From Rhizobium sp. CCGE531 (lineage in GTDB: Bacteria > Pseudomonadota > Alphaproteobacteria > Rhizobiales > Rhizobiaceae), in assembly GCF_003627795.1 (NCBI RefSeq), contig NZ_CP032685.1, forward strand, positions 496,001-560,000: a DNA stretch of 64,000 bases, written 5' to 3'. This document shows positions 33,539 through 42,423 of the stretch, piece after piece. The notes beneath the pieces were generated by a model. It saw only the letters and a program-made list of their open reading frames with translations, made no database searches and was not told the origin of the DNA. The translations under genes and the position numbers were made by a program. Position 1 is the stretch's first letter, and every line of letters starts with the position of its first letter.

Positions 33539-34441
33539 TTATTTAGGCCTGCGAAATGCAATCTGCACAGCCCGGTTCAAGGCGACCGGGAGCGCCGACA
33601 TATGGTTCTCTCCGGCATATTCCTCAAAGGTTATGGCATCTGTGGATGATGTCAATTTAGCCCATCTGTGCGCCATCTCGCGGGCGAGTTCCACCGTGCG
33701 TATCTCCTTTGCGCGGTCCAGCCGCTTTTGCTCCTCCGGCGTACCCTTGTGAAAAGGCGCAAGGGTCGCGCCTTCAAATTGACCGGCGGACAGATGCAGT
33801 TCGATGTCGAAGGAGGCCCGATGCCCTTCCAGGAATGCGCTCTCCGTCGAAAGAATGGCGGCGTCTTCCCAGTAGATCGCGGGGCTTGCCGAAATCCAGC
33901 GGTTAAAGGCCGTTGGTTTCGTCAGCAGTGCGTAGAGCACGAAAAGGCCGCCGAACGAATGGCCGAAGAGCGTCTGACGAGATCGGTCGATCGGAACCTG
34001 CTCTTCGACCCAGGGCTTCAGCTCATTTTCGATCAGCGTCAGGAAATGCTCTCCGCCGCCTGTCCTCACATCGGGTGTGTCAGGAAAAAACGGCGGATAG
34101 ACCCGGCCAGGCGGTGGACTCAGATCCCAGGAACGGCGAAGCGGATCATATGGTTCATCCGTGGGATAGCCGATGGCGACGACAACGCCTTCGCTGACAT
34201 TGGTCCCATTCGGGTAGCTCGCCTGCACCTTCAGCGCATCGACGGCGGTGGCAAAGCAGGCGTTGCCATCCGTCAAATAGAGGATCGGCCATCCCTCCGG
34301 CGGAGCCGGCTTGCTGGGGCGATAAAGAAAAATCCTGTGCGGCTGACCGGCATTCTCAAACTTCAGGTCGGCAAACGTGCAGCCGGCAAGCGTGACAGGC
34401 GCCGAGACTTCGGCTGCTTCAGGTAATGACGATTGGGGCAT
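33539..34441 (-). CDS. Siderophore esterase-like alpha/beta hydrolase
   Basis: A 300-residue alpha/beta hydrolase of the putative esterase family that includes IroE, Fes and BesA. The nucleophile elbow is GHSFGGLF, with WISASPAIYWED after it, and the catalytic His is probably in GENHMS near residue 281. The ribosome site GGAGAG lies directly before the ATG. No signal peptide is visible, so it should act in the cytoplasm, hydrolysing an ester bond of a ferric siderophore to release iron. It diverges from the TonB receptor gene across a region with two TGA-N9-TCA sites. Confidence 0.85.
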   Translation of the reverse strand: MPQSSLPEAAEVSAPVTLAGCTFADLKFENAGQPHRIFLYRPSKPAPPEGWPILYLTDGNACFATAVDALKVQASYPNGTNVSEGVVVAIGYPTDEPYDPLRRSWDLSPPPGRVYPPFFPDTPDVRTGGGEHFLTLIENELKPWVEEQVPIDRSRQTLFGHSFGGLFVLYALLTKPTAFNRWISASPAIYWEDAAILSTESAFLEGHRASFDIELHLSAGQFEGATLAPFHKGTPEEQKRLDRAKEIRTVELAREMAHRWAKLTSSTDAITFEEYAGENHMSALPVALNRAVQIAFRRPK

Positions 34442-34502
34442 GGTCTCTCCGGCTGACCGAATATTTGGAACGCCGGATGCGCGGCATCCTCAACGAAAAA
34501 GA

Positions 34503-34517
34503 TGATAGGATTCCTCA
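34503..34517. promoter_or_regulatory. Candidate iron-responsive operator before the esterase gene
   Basis: TGATAGGATTCCTCA fits the TGA-N9-TCA pattern known for the iron regulator RirA of rhizobia. It lies 62 bases upstream of the esterase start. Six fixed bases occur by chance about once per 4 kb, so the position next to iron genes carries much of the weight. Confidence 0.5.
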
Positions 34518-34648
34518 TATTATCGGAAACGCAATCTGACAAGCCGTTCGAACGAAGCGGTGATGCAAGTTACGGCTGTGCTTTTTCGGCGGGCCGCGCA
34601 GTCAGGCAAGCCATTTTGCAACATGATGTCGGAATTCAACAAAAAAGA

Positions 34649-34663
34649 TGACTTATATACTCA
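34649..34663. promoter_or_regulatory. Candidate iron-responsive operator before the TonB receptor gene
   Basis: TGACTTATATACTCA fits TGA-N9-TCA and sits 77 bases before the receptor start, in an A+T-rich stretch where a promoter is expected. The A+T-rich centre resembles described RirA operators more closely than the other candidate in this region. Confidence 0.6.
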
Positions 34664-34739
34664 TGTATTCTTGACGCCGGCTGCGCCAGCGAACTAATTT
34701 GCGCCATCTTTTTCAGGAACGGGTAGGCGACAAGGGAAT

Positions 34740-36923
34740 ATGACGCAGGGATCGCATAATTATATCAATCATTTGACGCGCAAGAGATTTCATCTTGCTA
34801 GCGGCGCTACCGCACTTGCAACAATGTTTGCGTTGAGCGGAAATGCCTTTGCGCAGGATTCCAATGCAAACGGCGGCAACGCGACCCAGCTCGCGCCGAT
34901 CGTCGTCAGCGGCCAGTCGAGTGAGGCAAGCGACAATACGACGATAGCGGCAAAGAAAAGCCAGGGCGCCACCAAGATCAGTACGCCTCTGGTTGAAACG
35001 CCGCGATCTGTTTCGGTCATAACCAGGAAGGAGCTTGAGGCGCGTGGCGCGCAGGATGTCATCGAAGCGGTGCGTTATTCCGCCGGTGTTCAGACCGGCT
35101 CCTACGGCTTCGATCCACGCTTCGACCAGATCTATATTCGCGGCAACGACGTCACCACCGACGGCGATTATCGCGACGGATTGCGGCAGCCCTATATGAA
35201 TTACGGGATGTTCCGAACCGATCCCTATTCGCTCGATCGTGTCGAAGTGATCAAGGGGCCGGTATCCGTGCTCTATGGCGCCGGCTCGCCGGGCGGCATC
35301 GTCAACAAGATCTCGAAACTGCCGACGGAAGAAACCATCAGGGAGGTTGGGGTTCTCTATGGAACATCCGATCGCGCCCAGACGATGTTCGATTTCGGCG
35401 GCCCGGTCAGCAAGGATGACGACACCATGCTGTACCGGATCGTCGGCTTGGCGCGAAAGGGCGACACCAATTTCGATATCGCCGACGACCGCTATTTCAT
35501 CCAGCCGTCCTTCACCTGGAAGCCCGACGACGCCACGAAATTTACTGTCTACGGATCGGCGCAGTCCACCGAGGTCGACGCCAATGTCGGCGCCCTGACC
35601 AGCCCTGATGGCAACGTCCTCAAGCTGCGCGATAGCGATCCCGACTACGATTACCAGAAGACCCGGCAGCAGCAGGTCGGCTACCAGTTCGAGCATGAAT
35701 TCGACGGCGGCTTCACCTTCCGCCAGAACCTTCGCTTCTCCCACCTGGATCTGAAATCACGCTATCTCGGCACCTATAGCTGGACCGGAACCGTTGCCCA
35801 TCGCGGTGCGACCGCGATCCGGGATGGAATGAACGTCTTTCAGGTCGACAACCAGCTTGAATCCAAATTCGATACCGGTCCGGCCGCCCATACCATGCTG
35901 TTCGGCCTGGATTATACCCGTATGAACGATTCGTTCGCATATGGGATGGATGCGACGGCCAGCCCCGCCTATGATTTCGACATCTCGAACCCGACCTATG
36001 GCGTATCCGGCCCGACGCCGGACTATAATTTCAGCCGGGTCGATGCCAGCCTGCAGCAGTTCGGCGCCTATGCCCTTGATCAGATCGAGCTCGACAAATG
36101 GCGCTTCACGCTCGGCGGGCGCCAGACCTGGGTCAAGCAGTCGACCGACACCACTTTCGTCTCTTCCGGAACGACCACGGACGACAATCTCAGCAAGAAC
36201 GCATTTTCCTACCAGGCTGGCGCGCTCTATCTCTTCGACAACGGCATCGCGCCCTTCGCCAGCTACTCGACCTCCTTCAATCCGGTCACCCAGCGATCTG
36301 CATCCGGCGGCATCCTGGATCCCACCAAGGGAGAACAGTACGAACTGGGCGTGAAATACCAACCACCGGGCACCGACATTCTGCTCTCAGCCGTCGCTTA
36401 TCACTTGGTCGAAAAGAACAAGCCCGTTCTGGTCGATCCGCTGACGCTCGTCTACGCCTCGCTCGGGGAGGTGACCAACAAGGGGATCGAGCTGGAAGCC
36501 AGGGCGAATATCACCGACGGCTGGGATGTGGTTGCCGCTTACTCCTACAATGATTCCGAAATCACCCGCGGTGACAATGCCGGCAACGCGCCTGCCGTGA
36601 CACCCGAGAACATCGCCAGCCTGTGGTCGAACTATACCTTCCAAGAGGATTCGGCGGCAAAGGGCCTCACCGTCGGCGCCGGTATCCGCTACACCGGCGA
36701 AACCTACACGAGCACGGCCAATACCGCCAAGAATGACGCGAGCTTCTATCTGGACGCGGCACTCTCCTACGACTTCGGCGCGGTGGACCAGAAATACAAA
36801 GGCCTGACCGCCTCCGTCGATGTCCGCAACATCGCCAACCGCCGCCTGACTGTTTGTAACAGCGGCTATTGCTATCTCGGGCAGGGGCGAAACGTCACGG
36901 CTTCGTTGAAATATCGGTGGTAG
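34740..36923 (+). CDS. TonB-dependent ferric-siderophore outer-membrane receptor
   Basis: A 727-residue receptor of the FhuA/ferrichrome class. The signal peptide ends near GNAFAQ (residue 38). A TonB-box-like APIVVSG follows, then the plug domain (LVETPRSVSVITRKELEARG, VEVIKGPVSVLYGAGSPGG) and a 22-strand barrel that ends in SLKYRW with a terminal aromatic residue. There is no extra N-terminal signalling domain, so it cannot work as a FecA-type sensor for the nearby sigma factor. It faces a FhuC/D/B-like importer encoded on the other strand, and a hydroxamate ligand is most likely. Confidence 0.93.
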   Translation: MTQGSHNYINHLTRKRFHLASGATALATMFALSGNAFAQDSNANGGNATQLAPIVVSGQSSEASDNTTIAAKKSQGATKISTPLVETPRSVSVITRKELEARGAQDVIEAVRYSAGVQTGSYGFDPRFDQIYIRGNDVTTDGDYRDGLRQPYMNYGMFRTDPYSLDRVEVIKGPVSVLYGAGSPGGIVNKISKLPTEETIREVGVLYGTSDRAQTMFDFGGPVSKDDDTMLYRIVGLARKGDTNFDIADDRYFIQPSFTWKPDDATKFTVYGSAQSTEVDANVGALTSPDGNVLKLRDSDPDYDYQKTRQQQVGYQFEHEFDGGFTFRQNLRFSHLDLKSRYLGTYSWTGTVAHRGATAIRDGMNVFQVDNQLESKFDTGPAAHTMLFGLDYTRMNDSFAYGMDATASPAYDFDISNPTYGVSGPTPDYNFSRVDASLQQFGAYALDQIELDKWRFTLGGRQTWVKQSTDTTFVSSGTTTDDNLSKNAFSYQAGALYLFDNGIAPFASYSTSFNPVTQRSASGGILDPTKGEQYELGVKYQPPGTDILLSAVAYHLVEKNKPVLVDPLTLVYASLGEVTNKGIELEARANITDGWDVVAAYSYNDSEITRGDNAGNAPAVTPENIASLWSNYTFQEDSAAKGLTVGAGIRYTGETYTSTANTAKNDASFYLDAALSYDFGAVDQKYKGLTASVDVRNIANRRLTVCNSGYCYLGQGRNVTASLKYRW

Positions 36924-37029
36924 GTGGATGGCGGGCGTCGCGTTGTGCGTGGCGCCCGTCGGCCCTGATGCACCCTTCCAAGCTCGGCGCGACTTGGCCT
37001 ATATCAAGGAGCGCCAGGACAAGCGACCG

Positions 37030-37173
37030 ATGCCGAAGGTGAAGACCAACAGCGAGAAGATCAGCTACAAACCGCGCGGCCGCAAGCCAGGTCGGAAGAC
37101 GGATTTCATGAACGATCCGGTGGTGGTTGCGCGTCGTGAGAAAGCGCTGTCGCGGCAGCAGGCTGCGGAGTGA
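37030..37173 (+). CDS. Small basic hypothetical protein (47 aa)
   Basis: A 47-residue, Lys/Arg-rich frame, MPKVKTNSEKISYKPRGRKP, continuing GRKTDFMNDPVVVARREKAL. The frame is open from 36928, but the upstream part is not convincing. AGGA occurs about 10 bases before this ATG. The GRKPGRK stretch resembles an AT-hook, hinting at DNA binding, but no family is recognised. It sits between the receptor gene and the convergent importer operon. Confidence 0.35.
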   Translation: MPKVKTNSEKISYKPRGRKPGRKTDFMNDPVVVARREKALSRQQAAE

Positions 37174-37226
37174 AGTGTCGATCAGATTGTTTCAAAGCTA
37201 AAGCTGAAGGAGTGTTCATCACCCGC

Positions 37227-37267
37227 CCCGATCTGATCTTGCAACCGGATCAGCCGGTCAGATCGGG
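37227..37267. terminator. Inverted repeat between convergent receptor and importer operons
   Basis: CCCGATCTGA (37227-37236) and TCAGATCGGG (37258-37267) are perfect complements around 21 bases. It lies between the receptor side and the end of the fhuB-like gene at 37385, where a bidirectional terminator would be expected. There is no T-run, so intrinsic termination is doubtful. Confidence 0.4.
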
Positions 37268-37384
37268 CCGGGTCCTCATGCCGTGTGGCGGCCGAAAGCG
37301 ACATTTTAACTTTGCGCCGGATCGGACATTCCGACTTTATTGCCACAGATATGTGGGTTCGCTCGAGCTTAAAGAATGAAGCGA

Positions 37385-39370
37385 TCATTTCGATCGCTTC
37401 ATCAGCAACGCCAGCAATAACGGCGCACCCAGCAATGCCGAGACGAGGCCGGCGGGCATTTGATAGGGAAACGCGACCATCCTGCCGACCCAGTCGGCAA
37501 GCACCATCAGGCCACCGCCGGCCAGTGCTGCGCCGGCGAGCTGGGGCGCGGCGCGGCGCAGTCCGAGTTCGCGTGCCAGATGCGGACCCATGAGGCCGAT
37601 GAAGCTTAAGGGGCCGAGGATGAGGGTGGCGGCGGCGGTCATGGTTGCTGCGAGCGCAAAGAGGCTGGCGCGGGCGATATTGACACGGACGCCGATCGCT
37701 TGTGCTGCTTGTAAACCGAGCGGCAAAAGATCGAGCCAGCGATGCGCGAGGAAGGCAAGCGCAAGGCCTGCCGCCGCAGCGGTGGTCGCGGCAATTGCCT
37801 TCGGTGTATCAATAAGATAGGTTGATCCGCTCATCCATTGCATGACGATCATTGCGCGCGGATCGCCGCTGGCGGCGAGCACGCTGATGAAGGCATCCAG
37901 CATGGCTCCGAGCGCGATACCCGTCAAAAGCACGCGCTCGGGCGCGAAGCCGGAGCGGATGCCGAAAAGGAAAATGGCGACGAGAACGGCAAAGGCGCCG
38001 AGACCGCCGAAGCCGAGCTGCGCGACAATACCAGGAGCGGGCAGGAGAAAAAGCGCGGCGGTGACGCCCAGCGTCGCGCCCGCGGAAATGCCCAGTACTT
38101 CCGGGCTTGCCATCTCATTGCCGCTCAACCGCTGCAAGATCGCGCCGACAACCCCCAGCATCGTGCCGGCGGCAAAAGCGCCGGCGATGCGCGGCAGCCG
38201 ATAGGGCAGCACGTTGGGCCAATGCATAGAACTCAGGAAAGTCCATGCGCCATCGGGTGCGCGCCCGAAGAAGACCGCCCCCGCCAGCAGCAGGACGAGT
38301 GCCGGAATTGATGCAACCAGCAGCATTTTCGGTGTTCGCATGGCGCGGTTCGCATCCTGCGACGGATTCGCAACATTGCGCTGCACCGCCTTCAGGCGGG
38401 GCAGCATCAGAAGCAGCAGCGGTGCGCCGAGCAAGGCCGTAATGGCGCCTGTCGGAAGGAAGGTCGAGGATGCTCCGGAAAGGAGCACCAATGCTTCGTC
38501 CGTCAAAAACAATAGGCCGGCCCCGATGAGGGGGGACCACACAAGCTGGCTCTTCATCTGCCGGGCACCGGCAAGCTGGGCTATGCGCGGCGCGATCAAA
38601 CCGATGAAGCCGATGACACCGACCGCGCTGGTGACGATGGCGGCCAGCGCAATCGCAATGCAGACGGCGGCGATGCGCGTGCGTTTCACCGACAGGCCAA
38701 GCCCGCTGGCGCCACTGTCGCCGAGCTCCATAAGCGACAATGGTCGCGCCATCAGCAGCGCGGCAGTGGAGAGGATGGCGATTTTTGGAAGGAGAGAAAG
38801 CGGAATGGTCCAGCTTTGCTGCGCCAGCGATCCGGCGCCCCAGATGAAGAGGCCGGAGAGGTAGCGGTCGTTCATTAAAACGAGAATGGCGGCCAGCGCG
38901 CCGCTCCAGACGCCGACGATCAATCCGGCAAGGACGAGCGCCAAGGGCGAAAAGCCACGTCTTGCGCCGATGAGGAAAACAATTGCCGCGGCTGCCGCAC
39001 TACCGAACAGGGCGACCGCGTCGCGACTGAGGCCCTGCAGAGCGGGAAAGGCGAGCATGACGGCGACGAGCGCGAGGTTGGCGCCGGCGGAAATGCCGAG
39101 CGTCGAGGGAGAGGCCAACGGGTTGCGCAGCACCTGCTGCAACAGGCTCCCCGACAGCGAAAGGGCGGCGCCGGCCAGCAACGCCGTCGCAATTCTCGGC
39201 AGCGTCGAATAGAGCAGCAGCAGACGCTGCGGATCGTAACCGGCTTCCGGCGTCATCAGCCGTGAAAAATCGGGCGCCAGCTGATGCCAGGAGAGGAGGC
39301 CGGCGAGCGCCAGCAGCATCAGCGCTACAGCCGGAGCGCCGAAGACATTGTTCGTTTCGATGCGGGTCAT
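37385..39370 (-). CDS. fhuB: Ferric-hydroxamate ABC permease, fused double domain (FhuB-like)
   Basis: About 661 residues from MTRIETNNVFGAPAVAL at 39370, where the ATG overlaps the stop of the binding-protein gene (ATGA). A longer upstream frame is a shadow of that gene. The protein contains two FecCD permease repeats of about 330 residues, each with roughly ten helices. The conserved coupling loops 'VGFIGLIAPRIAQLAG' and 'LSFIGLMGPHLARELG' appear once per half. The fused arrangement is diagnostic of FhuB. It imports a ferric hydroxamate across the inner membrane with the FhuD- and FhuC-like proteins. Confidence 0.93.
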   Translation of the reverse strand: MTRIETNNVFGAPAVALMLLALAGLLSWHQLAPDFSRLMTPEAGYDPQRLLLLYSTLPRIATALLAGAALSLSGSLLQQVLRNPLASPSTLGISAGANLALVAVMLAFPALQGLSRDAVALFGSAAAAAIVFLIGARRGFSPLALVLAGLIVGVWSGALAAILVLMNDRYLSGLFIWGAGSLAQQSWTIPLSLLPKIAILSTAALLMARPLSLMELGDSGASGLGLSVKRTRIAAVCIAIALAAIVTSAVGVIGFIGLIAPRIAQLAGARQMKSQLVWSPLIGAGLLFLTDEALVLLSGASSTFLPTGAITALLGAPLLLLMLPRLKAVQRNVANPSQDANRAMRTPKMLLVASIPALVLLLAGAVFFGRAPDGAWTFLSSMHWPNVLPYRLPRIAGAFAAGTMLGVVGAILQRLSGNEMASPEVLGISAGATLGVTAALFLLPAPGIVAQLGFGGLGAFAVLVAIFLFGIRSGFAPERVLLTGIALGAMLDAFISVLAASGDPRAMIVMQWMSGSTYLIDTPKAIAATTAAAAGLALAFLAHRWLDLLPLGLQAAQAIGVRVNIARASLFALAATMTAAATLILGPLSFIGLMGPHLARELGLRRAAPQLAGAALAGGGLMVLADWVGRMVAFPYQMPAGLVSALLGAPLLLALLMKRSK

Positions 39371-40272
39371 GCAAATTTTTCCAGATGATCGACCAGGATG
39401 CGGGCGAAGCGCCCCGCTTCCTGCACCATGCCGAACATCAAGGTGCCCGGCAGCACGGATACGCGCCCGGCGCGCACAAAGGGGAGGCTGGTCCACAACG
39501 GACTGTCCTGCAGGTTGTCGAGCACGTTGGGCGGAAGTAGAGGCTCGAACGCGATCAGTCGCAGGCTTTGGTCGAGCGTTGCCAATTGCTCCAGCCCGAT
39601 CGTCTCGAAGCCCCAATAGTCGCCGGGTCCAGTCCATGCGTTCTTCAGGCCGATCCTGGTCATGATGTTCTGATAGAGGCCGGCACCGCAATAGATGCGG
39701 GCATGGCGCTGATCGACGAAATTGATGAGCGCCAGCGGCGGAGGATTGAGCTTCTTCACCCGGTTTGCGCAATCGTCGAAGAATTGCTCGGACCGGGCAA
39801 GGAAATCGTCTGCCTGTGGCCTTCGGCCGATGGTGTCGGCAAGCAGCCGTGTCGCCGCGATGGAACGCTGCAGCGCCTCGCCGCCTTCGGCATAGATCGT
39901 CAGTTCCATGACCGGCGCAATCGCTTCCAGCCGCGGCTTCAGGGGAGCGAGATAGGGTGTCGTCAGGATTAGCGCCGGCTTGACGCTGGCCAGCACCTCG
40001 AGATTGATCTCGCTGGTGGTGCCGAGATCGATGACGCCATCAGGCATTTTCGGTTCGACGACCCAGGTATTCCAATCGGCAAGGGATGCGATGGCGGCCG
40101 GCGTGACGCCGAGCGCAAGCAGCGTCGAGGCCAAGCCATAGTCCAGGGAGACGATCGGGCCGGATATCGTTTCGGCCGCCATTCCCGCTTGCGGAACGGC
40201 ACAAAGTGCTGCGGCGGCAAGTAGCGCGCGGCGGGATAACTTCAGGGTCTCGAAGCCGCGTTCAGATGACAT
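39367..40272 (-). CDS. fhuD: Ferric-siderophore periplasmic binding protein (FhuD-like)
   Basis: A 301-residue protein. The N-terminus LSRRALLAAAALCAVPQAG has a twin-arginine-like signal, as known for FhuD proteins. The mature part has the single long helix architecture of class III binding proteins (IVSLDYGLASTLLALGVTPA, LGTTSEINLEVLASVKPALI). It starts at MSSERGF inside the end of the ATPase gene (stop 40262) and ends in an ATGA overlap with the permease gene, so the three import genes are strictly coupled. Confidence 0.92.
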   Translation of the reverse strand: MSSERGFETLKLSRRALLAAAALCAVPQAGMAAETISGPIVSLDYGLASTLLALGVTPAAIASLADWNTWVVEPKMPDGVIDLGTTSEINLEVLASVKPALILTTPYLAPLKPRLEAIAPVMELTIYAEGGEALQRSIAATRLLADTIGRRPQADDFLARSEQFFDDCANRVKKLNPPPLALINFVDQRHARIYCGAGLYQNIMTRIGLKNAWTGPGDYWGFETIGLEQLATLDQSLRLIAFEPLLPPNVLDNLQDSPLWTSLPFVRAGRVSVLPGTLMFGMVQEAGRFARILVDHLEKFA

Positions 40273-41074
40273 AGGCAAGCGGCGTTCCATGCACGGGGTG
40301 GGCCGTGACGCCCATGTTGGCGCCGTAGATCGTATGCAGTGTCTCAGGCTTCATGAGGTCCGGCGAGGGACCTGCGGCAATCAGGCGCCCTTGCTTCAGC
40401 GCATGCAGATGGTCGCAGAAATGCGCGGCGATGTTGATGTCGTGCAGGACGAGAATAACGCTCAAGTCGTTCGTCCGGCAGAGCTCCCGCACAAGCCCAA
40501 GAATTTCCATCTGATGGGCGATATCGAGCGCCGAGGTCGGCTCGTCGAGCAACAGGCAGCGGCTATCCTGGGCGACCAGCATCGCGATCCAGACGCGCTG
40601 GCGCTCGCCGCCGGAAAGCGTATCGACCATCCGCCCCGCAAGCTTATCGACATGCGTCAGCTTCATGGCCGTCTCCACCTTTTCGCGGTCGAGATCGGTG
40701 AAGCGACCGAGCGCTCCGTGCCAGGGATAGCGCCCGCAGGCGACAAGCTCCTCGACCTTCATGCCGGCAGCAGATGTGGTGTCCTGCGGCAAATAGGCGA
40801 CGGCGCGCGCGAAAGCACGCATGTCATAGGAATTGACTGCCACGCCGTCGAATAGAATCCGACCGCCCGTCGGCTGGATCTGCCGGGCCAGCAACTTGAT
40901 GAGCGTGGATTTGCCGGAGCCGTTGTGGCCGATCAGACCGGAAATCTCGCCGGCATTGAAGCTGATATCGAGCGGGTGGAGGATGGTTTTGTTATCGACC
41001 GCAAAACGCAGGCCTTCCGTCGTGAAGACCGTCGCATGATGCTGATCGTTTCGGGCGGTCGTTTCGTCTTTCAT
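40262..41074 (-). CDS. fhuC: Ferric-siderophore ABC ATPase (FhuC-like)
   Basis: A 270-residue ATPase from MKDETTARND, which has AGGAA just before its ATG; 12 more codons are open upstream. Walker A is GHNGSGKST, signature LSGGERQRVW, Walker B CLLLDEPTSALD, and the switch His lies in LVLHDINIAAHFCDHL. The sequence order and the length are those of FhuC/FepC. It drives import together with the fused permease. A 61-base gap separates it from the acetyltransferase gene upstream, so a longer operon starting at the sigma gene is possible. Confidence 0.93.
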   Translation of the reverse strand: MKDETTARNDQHHATVFTTEGLRFAVDNKTILHPLDISFNAGEISGLIGHNGSGKSTLIKLLARQIQPTGGRILFDGVAVNSYDMRAFARAVAYLPQDTTSAAGMKVEELVACGRYPWHGALGRFTDLDREKVETAMKLTHVDKLAGRMVDTLSGGERQRVWIAMLVAQDSRCLLLDEPTSALDIAHQMEILGLVRELCRTNDLSVILVLHDINIAAHFCDHLHALKQGRLIAAGPSPDLMKPETLHTIYGANMGVTAHPVHGTPLAYVI

Positions 41075-41135
41075 TATCGTTCCTGCTGAAGCGCCACGGC
41101 TTCCTGACATGTTGATTGCCGCCGAAGCGGCTTGG

Positions 41136-41609
41136 CTAATTGATAGAAATCAAGGGTTTGACGAAGAAAAGACATGGATCGCTCTCATCCCAGAGAGTTG
41201 GGAATATTTCGGCGCGGATGAAGCCATTCCTGTCATAAAAGGCGCGAGTCTTTTCATATTGCGGTTCGTCTTTGCCACGCGGCGCGAGCGTCTTGACCGT
41301 CAAGAGCTTGCAGTCGGAGGAACGCGCGAAGGTCTCGGCTGCCGCCAGCAATCGCTTGCCGACGCCGCTGCGGTGATATTGGCGCCGGGTCGCAATCACC
41401 AGGATCTCCATGGCGGCCGGCGGATGCGCGCGCAGCGAAACGAAACCGGCGACGGTGGTTGCTTCAATGCAGCCGAACATCGGCAGGGTTTCCACGGCGC
41501 CTGCGCAGGCATCGATGACATTGGGATCGGTGAACCACTCCGTAAGCTCTGACATGATGTCACGACAGATCGTGCCTTTGAATTCGGTTATCTCGACAGC
41601 TTCCTGCAT
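41136..41609 (-). CDS. GNAT-family N-acetyltransferase
   Basis: A 157-residue GNAT enzyme. The acetyl-CoA loop is RRQYHRSGVGKRLLAAAETF (Q/R-x-x-G-x-G/A pattern), and ETFARSSDCKLLTVKTL plus YEKTRAFYDRNGF are the later conserved strands. Its substrate is unknown. It lies between the sigma-factor and fhuC-like genes, on the same strand with small gaps (58 and 61 bases), so it is probably iron-regulated. It is much shorter than siderophore acyltransferases of the IucB type and is probably not the hydroxamate-forming enzyme. Confidence 0.85.
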   Translation of the reverse strand: MQEAVEITEFKGTICRDIMSELTEWFTDPNVIDACAGAVETLPMFGCIEATTVAGFVSLRAHPPAAMEILVIATRRQYHRSGVGKRLLAAAETFARSSDCKLLTVKTLAPRGKDEPQYEKTRAFYDRNGFIRAEIFPTLWDESDPCLFFVKPLISIN

Positions 41610-41667
41610 CTACTTTTCCTTTCCCGTTGACGGCGCGGTGTTTGCAGAAGATGGCGGTGCACGCCCA

Positions 41668-42258
41668 TCAGGCTCGCATCTCCCGCAACCGCGCGGATCG
41701 GCCTCGCCTGTGGTTGCTGCCGGCAGCACAATCATGATCGGCTTCAAGCGAGATGGCGGCCAGGCAACGCGAATGCGCCTCTCGCAAAAGGCCACAAACT
41801 AGGGCGCAGGACACACCGGCCTCCTTGGCGATGACGTTCTGGGGAATGTCGTCGAAATAGTGCTCCTCATAGAACTTGCGGGTTCTGGCGGGCATGGCTT
41901 CGACCGTGCAGCGAAAGGCCTTGTAGGCCTCGGCCTCATGGAGATGTTCCTCGGGGCTTCCATAGGCCGAGGTATTGCCTCCGACCTCTTCTTCGACGAA
42001 CAGGCCGCGTTCATATTGCAGGCGCCGCATATAATCGGTCGCCAGATTGCGCACCATCCGCATCACATAGGACGTGGGCGCCGCTATGTCTTCTCCGAGC
42101 GGCTTGGAGACCAGCTGCAGGAGAACCTCCTGCACGACATCCTCGGCCACGGTCATGGAACCCGTGATCCTGCGCGCGACGGAGAGAAGCTTCGGGTAGG
42201 CGTGAAGTGCTGTTTGGAGTTGCTCATTGGAAGTCGACTGCGAATGGTTGGCAATCAT
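41668..42258 (-). CDS. ECF-type RNA polymerase sigma factor (FecI/RpoI-like)
   Basis: A 196-residue sigma-70 family protein from MIANHSQSTSNEQ; the frame is open 53 codons further, across the promoter. Region 2 is TVAEDVVQEVLLQLVSKPLG and the following SYVMRMVRNLATDYMRRLQYE; region 4 is FDDIPQNVIAKEAGVSCALV. It is of the iron-starvation type seen in R. leguminosarum RpoI. No FecR-like anti-sigma gene is present, and the receptor has no signalling domain, so its activity is probably set by transcription (an operator-like site lies at 42330-42344). Likely targets are the NRPS and acyltransferase promoters. Confidence 0.87.
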   Translation of the reverse strand: MIANHSQSTSNEQLQTALHAYPKLLSVARRITGSMTVAEDVVQEVLLQLVSKPLGEDIAAPTSYVMRMVRNLATDYMRRLQYERGLFVEEEVGGNTSAYGSPEEHLHEAEAYKAFRCTVEAMPARTRKFYEEHYFDDIPQNVIAKEAGVSCALVCGLLREAHSRCLAAISLEADHDCAAGSNHRRGRSARLREMRA

Positions 42259-42329
42259 GTCGGGCTCTCGCTGAAATCCAAAGTTGCATTTCTGTGTGCC
42301 CCTCTTTTTGAGAGGGAACCTATAAAACA

Positions 42330-42344
42330 TGATAATGAGAGTCA
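42330..42344. promoter_or_regulatory. Candidate iron-responsive operator before the sigma-factor gene
   Basis: TGATAATGAGAGTCA fits TGA-N9-TCA and lies 72 bases upstream of the sigma-factor start in an A+T-rich stretch. In R. leguminosarum the rpoI gene is under RirA control, so this site has a known functional parallel. Confidence 0.55.
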
Positions 42345-42423
42345 AGATAGTGGAGCGGAAAAGTGAAGCATCTCCCGGATGATGGCTTATCCGCCTGATT
42401 TTATTTAAACTTTCCAATGGGGT

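Noticed and set aside
39371..39772. 134-residue N-terminal extension of the FhuB-like permease
   Set aside because: It is a shadow of the binding-protein gene; ATG 39370 forms the usual ATGA junction.
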